DNA of 63,131 nucleotides, taken from the NCBI GenBank assembly GCA_009801015.1, contig VHZZ01000572.1:1-63131 (forward strand), written 5' to 3'. The stretch's first letter is position 1; every line of letters starts with the position of its first letter. Below the pieces are notes generated by a model. It saw only the letters and a list, made by a program, of their open reading frames with translations, ran no database searches and had not been told where the DNA came from. The position numbers and the translations under genes were made by a program. Positions 58,773-63,131 of this stretch are shown in pieces. The DNA is from Silene noctiflora. Taxonomy: Eukaryota; Streptophyta; Magnoliopsida; Caryophyllales; Caryophyllaceae.

Positions 58773-60759
58773 AAAAAAACCCTCTTTTTAAGTTTTTGTT
58801 TGGTTTTACTTTGTGAAGGTAAAGAGCTTACCTAAATAGATATCTAGAGCTGTTAAATGGTGCGAATCAGCTCAGCCCGGCCTAGCCCGCCTCCGTGGGC
58901 TGGTGTTTTCTAGCTCGACCAGCCCGTGTATTAGCCCTATCTAGCCTAACCCTCTACTCGGGCCGGGCTAGTGCCCAAAATTTCCGGCCAGCTCGACTTG
59001 GCCCGGTAAAAGTTACAAAATTTTAAAAAAACACTACATGGACCGGGGCACTCCTAGCCCCTTTAAGTGTCGGACTTAGGCCACAAACCGGAAGCCCAGC
59101 CCACACTAGCTCGACGCAGCGCACGTCCCTATAGATATCACATGTGACTGTGAATTCCGCATTGGATAAAAAAAAGAGGTGACTAGTTTATAAATTAAGG
59201 AATTACTTCATTTATTGTCAATTGGTTTTAGAATGAAACCTCTTTAGACTCGTAATCTAGACACTCTTTCCTCCGTATGAGTGTTGTCCAGACCCGATAA
59301 TGAAAAACTTAACATGGTACAAAGCTCATGGTAAAAAAAGACATGCATGGAAAAAATAAAAAAAAATTGAATAAGAAATTGCAGCTGTCGGAATAAAGGA
59401 GAAATTATGTCTAGTTTGAAAATATATAGTATTCCTCCAAATTATAAAGGAGAAATTATGTCCTGGTTTTGAACTTGAACTATTTTTAATAGGAGAGATC
59501 TCTCGTTAAGTTTATTCTAAAACCGTCTTATATAAAAATTATTAAATTCGCATTTTAATTAGCAAAGCGTCTCCCTTGTGACGGGTCGGATCCGAAGACG
59601 GATAATGTCACTCACAAAACAAATAGGGGGACAAGGTGGGACACCCTCCACTTGCTTTCCTCTCTCCTCTATTTGGGCATTTTGTCTCACAAAATGGTAC
59701 CCGTCTTGTCATTTGTGACGGATACCTTCCGTCACAAATGAGAATTTGCCTTTAATTAGAGTCTCTCTTTATTTTTCTTCATACAATTGCCAAAAAAGAA
59801 TATTCCATACTTTTATGCGGGTTATGTTTTGTCACATTATGGTCTCAAATTATTATTAAACTAACATAAATTTTCATTTAAGACGAAATTATCCGTCTTA
59901 AGCTGAAAACGGGTCAGTTAATGACCCAGTAGGTTTCGTGAGAGACCGTCTCTCACTAATTTAATGAGTGAGAGACGTAATAGGAAAATAGAAAAAGCAG
60001 TGTGTCCCTCACCCCATCATGTGAGAGGTCTCTCAATAACGCTATTGAGAGACCGTCTCTCAGAAGTTTTTGTGTTAATGACCTATTTGCATAGATAGAA
60101 CAAATAGCTTGTTATTCCCAAGACATTTTCTTTTTGTCTTATCTTTACAAATGGATACTACTTGACCCGTTTTAACTTAAAACGAACTTAAAACGAATAT
60201 ATCCGTCTTACGAGCGACTTATTCTTAAACACATAAACTAAATGTTTAAAACGTAGTCATTAGTGGTGAAATGAGGAAAATGGGTAGCAAGTGGAGAGGA
60301 GCACAAGCAGCCAAGTTTGACCTGTGAAATCCATAATACCTCTTCTATTTTCCTATTTTTATTTTCCCTTTTTATTTAGAGGTCAAAGTTTCCGAACTTT
60401 GACCGTAAATAAATTGGAGAATTAAAACTATTTATTTATAAAACTAAAACATTTACGATTAATATCAAGACATTTTTTAAGGAAAAAAAATTCGACAAAA
60501 AAAAAAAAACATATAGATGTCGAAAATACGGTCAAAGATACCCTTTGGAGACCACAATTAAGCAAATGAGAAGAAAATAGGAAAATGGAGGAGGGAGTAA
60601 TAAACATGAATTCTCATATCAGACGGATTATTCTATCGCAGGCTCGTAGCCTTATATAACCATTTTTATAGTTTTTTTTTTTTTTCTAAAAGTAATTTCA
60701 TTTGACTGTAAATGAGTAATATATCACCCGTCTGAAACAACTGAGGATCTTCTCCATTA
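58773..60759. other. Repeat-rich spacer
   Basis: Several short elements with GACGG-type arms occur: about 59569-59755 (TTGTGACGGGTCGGATCCGA / GATACCTTCCGTCACAAATG), about 59870-60080 (AAGACGAAATTATCCGTCTT, GAGACCGTCTCTCACTAATT), and about 60605-60735 (CTCATATCAGACGG / CCGTCTGAAACAACTGAG). 58850-59130 is GC-richer, with AGCCCGGCC-type words, and is unassigned. No gene was seen. Confidence 0.55.
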
Positions 60760-61587
60760 GGGTAAGATTATCCGCCAGACTCTCCAAAGTCTTGAGACTC
60801 TGCCACATCAGCTTTCCACTAACTTTTATTATTTCTTTATTATTCAGAGTTACCTCAGACTCACCTCAGACTTTATACATTATCCGTCAGATTCACCTCA
60901 TACCTTACTTTTCCATTTCACTTCTTTTTTTACAAACTTATTAATTAGTTCTAATTTGTAATTAACCACTATTAATTAATATGCATGAACTTGTATAAAA
61001 ACGCACCAGACAAACGATACTAATAAACTTAATAATTAATAAATGGAATATTAGATAACATAATTTTTTTTTTTTTGCCGCTTAGATAACATAATTTATG
61101 ACATATCATCTAGTTAGTGTCTCCTCGAAAGTGAGCCCAAATGTATTCCACCAAATTGTACTTGGAGTAGAGCTTGAGTTTTGAAAAAGGTTGTAAATTA
61201 GTATTATGTAAGGATAAAACATGTTGAAATTATGGATTTTGAAGTAAATTCATAATAGAATTTAAATCAAAATTTTGATTAGGATCCATACCCAAAATTA
61301 ATAAGTTGGTGTTTGTAATGAAATTATTTGGACATAATTTTAACTTGGGCGAGAAAAAATATTTAACAATAAAACATGTTTATTTATAGAACACAAGATA
61401 ATAATTAAGAGAAAATATAGGTTTATTAAAAAAAAAAAAAAAAAAAAAAAAGTGGGGTCAAGACTCACCCAAGGTCTTAAGGTGAGTCTTGAATTTCCAA
61501 GACTCAACTTAAGACTTTCTCAAGACTCGGGTAGATTATTGGTGGTCTTTAGAAAGTCTTGTCTTAAGACCCCCAATAATCTTACCC
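60760..61587. mobile_element. GGGTAAGATTAT-family MITE, copy C, with nested insertion
   Basis: The ends GGGTAAGATTATCC and CCAATAATCTTACCC are flanked by TTA (60757-60759 and 61588-61590). It is inverted relative to copy B: GACTCTCCAAAGTCTTGA at the left and AAGACTCACCCAAGGTCTTA at the right match B's right and left halves. About 500 bp (about 60925-61450, ending in a long A tract) interrupt the middle, absent from B. Confidence 0.75.
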
Positions 61588-61697
61588 TTACCTTAAAAAT
61601 AATGAATAGTCCATTACTCCTAATACACCATTATAAAATTATTATACTCTCTTCACCTCATTAAAATACTTGACCGTTGAATCATTCCGAAACTAAG

Positions 61698-61893
61698 TGT
61701 CCGTCTTGCTTAAGACGGTCACTATCCGTCTTAACCTTAAGACGGATAGTGACCCTCTCACACACTTGCAAGTGGGAGGCAAGTGGGACTATCCATTTTC
61801 CATCCACTTGCCTTCCCACTTACAAGTGTGTGAGAGACAACTATCCGTCTTAAGGTTAAGACGGATAGTTGCCGTCTGAAATAAGAATTAGTG
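61698..61893. mobile_element. Near-perfect foldback MITE
   Basis: The two halves are complementary over almost the whole length: CTTAAGACGGTCACTATCCG, TCTCACACACTTGCAAGTGG and GGACTATCCATTTTCC pair with CCACTTGCCTTCCCACTTAC, AAGTGTGTGAGAGACAACTA and CCGTCTTAAGGTTAAGACGG. It would fold as one long hairpin. It is non-coding and of the GACGGATA-arm class. Confidence 0.7.
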
Positions 61894-62004
61894 CGAAACT
61901 AAATCTGGACTGTTAAAAAGGTAATGAAAGGTAATAGAAAGAAATGAGTAATGGAGAGAATTCAACCGGTGTGAAACTTTGAGACAACCCACGGGAGACA
62001 ACTA

Positions 62005-62235
62005 AATAATAACAAAACGTCTTACTTGTAACAAACAATATCCGTCACAAGCTGAAAACGGAGAGTGCCCCGTCTTCCCTCTCACAATAAAACAAGTGGG
62101 AGGACAAGTGGGTGGGAAATGGAGCATTCATGTTTGGTGTCACTTGCATACTGTGAGAGGGGCACTATCCGTCACACTATCCGTCTTCACCTTTGTAACG
62201 GATAGTGTCCGTTTTCAAATGAGAATCCGTGAAAT
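62005..62235. mobile_element. GACGG/GTGACGG-type MITE
   Basis: The left arm ACTTGTAACAAACAATATCCGTCACAAGC and CTCTCACAATAAAACAAGTG pairs with ACTGTGAGAGGGGCACTATC and GTAACGGATAGTGTCCGTTT. It has the same design as the element at 61698-61893 but is more diverged. Confidence 0.55.
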
Positions 62236-62489
62236 AATAAAAGGGAGTGGGTTGATAATTTATAATATTATATTAGTGTAATGTATTGATTTGAGGAGTA
62301 ATGCAATCTGGCACCCAATGTAACACGCCTTTCAATATCGCCCACTTCTTTTCCATGATTTTCCATGATTTGTGTTTTTTTTTTTTGAGGGTTTGATTTT
62401 AGACTTATGCACGTAAAGTTGGTGCTATTGATTATTGCCTTTGCTTGAATCAAATAAGATGACTGGCGAGGAACATAATACTTTATTGA

Positions 62490-62615
62490 ACAAAGTGTCT
62501 TGTTTGTGACGGACATTATCCGTCTTTTCCGTCATAAGGTGAAGGCGGATAGTGTTTCTCTCACAATATACAGCTTGTGACGGATAATGCCTGTTTTCAA
62601 TGAAAATTTATGCTT
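62490..62615. mobile_element. GTGACGG-type MITE, short
   Basis: GTCTTGTTTGTGACGGACAT and TATCCGTCTTTTCCGTCATA pair with CAGCTTGTGACGGATAATGC. It is a further copy of the same class. Confidence 0.5.
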
Positions 62616-63131
62616 ATCGAAACTCGAATATTTAAGGTTGGGTCAACTAATATAATTATCGACTTAGAAAATGTTCCGAGTTTTGCAAGGTGGTAACCAA
62701 ATTTAATGTTTGGTACTATAGAGTATAGACTATAGAATACAATAGAATCAGACGCGTCTATGGTTGGATTAGGATTTAATGTTTGCTATAATGATGTGGA
62801 TGACTCTATTCAAAAAAAAAAAAAAAATGATGTGGATGACTGGCGAGGACCAAAATATTTATCTGATACGTTTTAGAGATATATAATTCAGGAATAGAGT
62901 TTATTATTCGAATATCGTTTTACATGATATAGGGTGGCTTACATTTCAATAAATTCTAACCCTAATTTAGCAAACTTTATTGGTAGCCGACTTTAATGGG
63001 CCTAATATCCTAATATTATCGAAACTTGAATATTCAAGACTGTGTCGTGGTAATAGTTATCAAGACTTGAATAGCTAGACAGTAGACAGTAGTATCGGGG
63101 CTTCGCCCCTCTTTCGTACCAAAAAAAAAAA
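62616..63131. other. AT-rich end of window, possible retroelement 3' tail
   Basis: No gene is present. The last bases (about 63089-63131) form GGGGCTTCGCCCC, a GC hairpin, then TCTTTCGTACC and an A run cut off by the window edge. A hairpin followed by poly(A) suggests the 3' end of a SINE or LINE, but only one side is visible. Confidence 0.3.

Overview
The window is plant nuclear DNA. It carries split genes with GT-AG introns, AT-rich introns and spacers, and many small transposon relics. All recognised proteins are plant proteins. The repeat types (minisatellite units of the form GGATCTGAACTGAACTTATA, and short elements carrying ACGGATA/TATCCGTC arms) remind me of Caryophyllales genomes, but that placement is a low-confidence impression. 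There is one 355-base assembly gap (10076-10430) and a few single Ns.

Seven protein genes are supported. From left to right they are: CAP-H, the kleisin subunit of condensin I (minus, about 1.9-8.96 kb); a DUF212 (acid phosphatase/vanadium haloperoxidase-related) membrane protein (minus, 11.15-16.84 kb, five exons fully resolved); an unnamed 132-aa charged protein (plus, 20.49-21.61 kb); SUMO (minus, 22.11-25.04 kb, three exons fully resolved); a CDT2/DTL WD40 protein, the substrate receptor of CRL4 (minus, 25.92-30.18 kb); PASTICCINO1/FKBP72 (plus, 33.62-47.87 kb, 20 exons); and an intronless ERF repressor with an EAR motif (plus, 53.26-53.99 kb). They are ordinary single plant genes, not an operon. 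CAP-H, SUMO, CDT2 and PAS1 all relate to cell division or cell-cycle control, but this is probably coincidental neighbourhood. The CDT2 promoter has a perfect E2F-type site.

The spacers (9-11, 17-20, 30-33.6, 48-53 and 54-63 kb) and the larger introns hold many non-autonomous transposons. Several can be delimited to the base with target-site duplications. They include PIF/Harbinger-type elements with TAA/TTA duplications (9952-10705, 18770-19481, 52213-52594, 57044-57438, 60760-61587), Stowaway elements with TA duplications, an element with an 8-bp duplication (48436-48816), and an element with a 9-bp duplication and a tRNA-like core (24023-24310). There are also three Helitron-type 3' ends, foldback elements, and a decayed LINE 3' part inside a PAS1 intron. 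Some are nested in each other.

I found no clear new multi-gene system. The points most worth checking are: a one-base frameshift in the CAP-H coding sequence as given; the C-terminal PIP-like motif of CDT2 together with its E2F site; GC-rich cargo inside two of the elements; a family of elements found both intact and nested; and a pair of elements combining near-inverted ends with a tRNA-like core.
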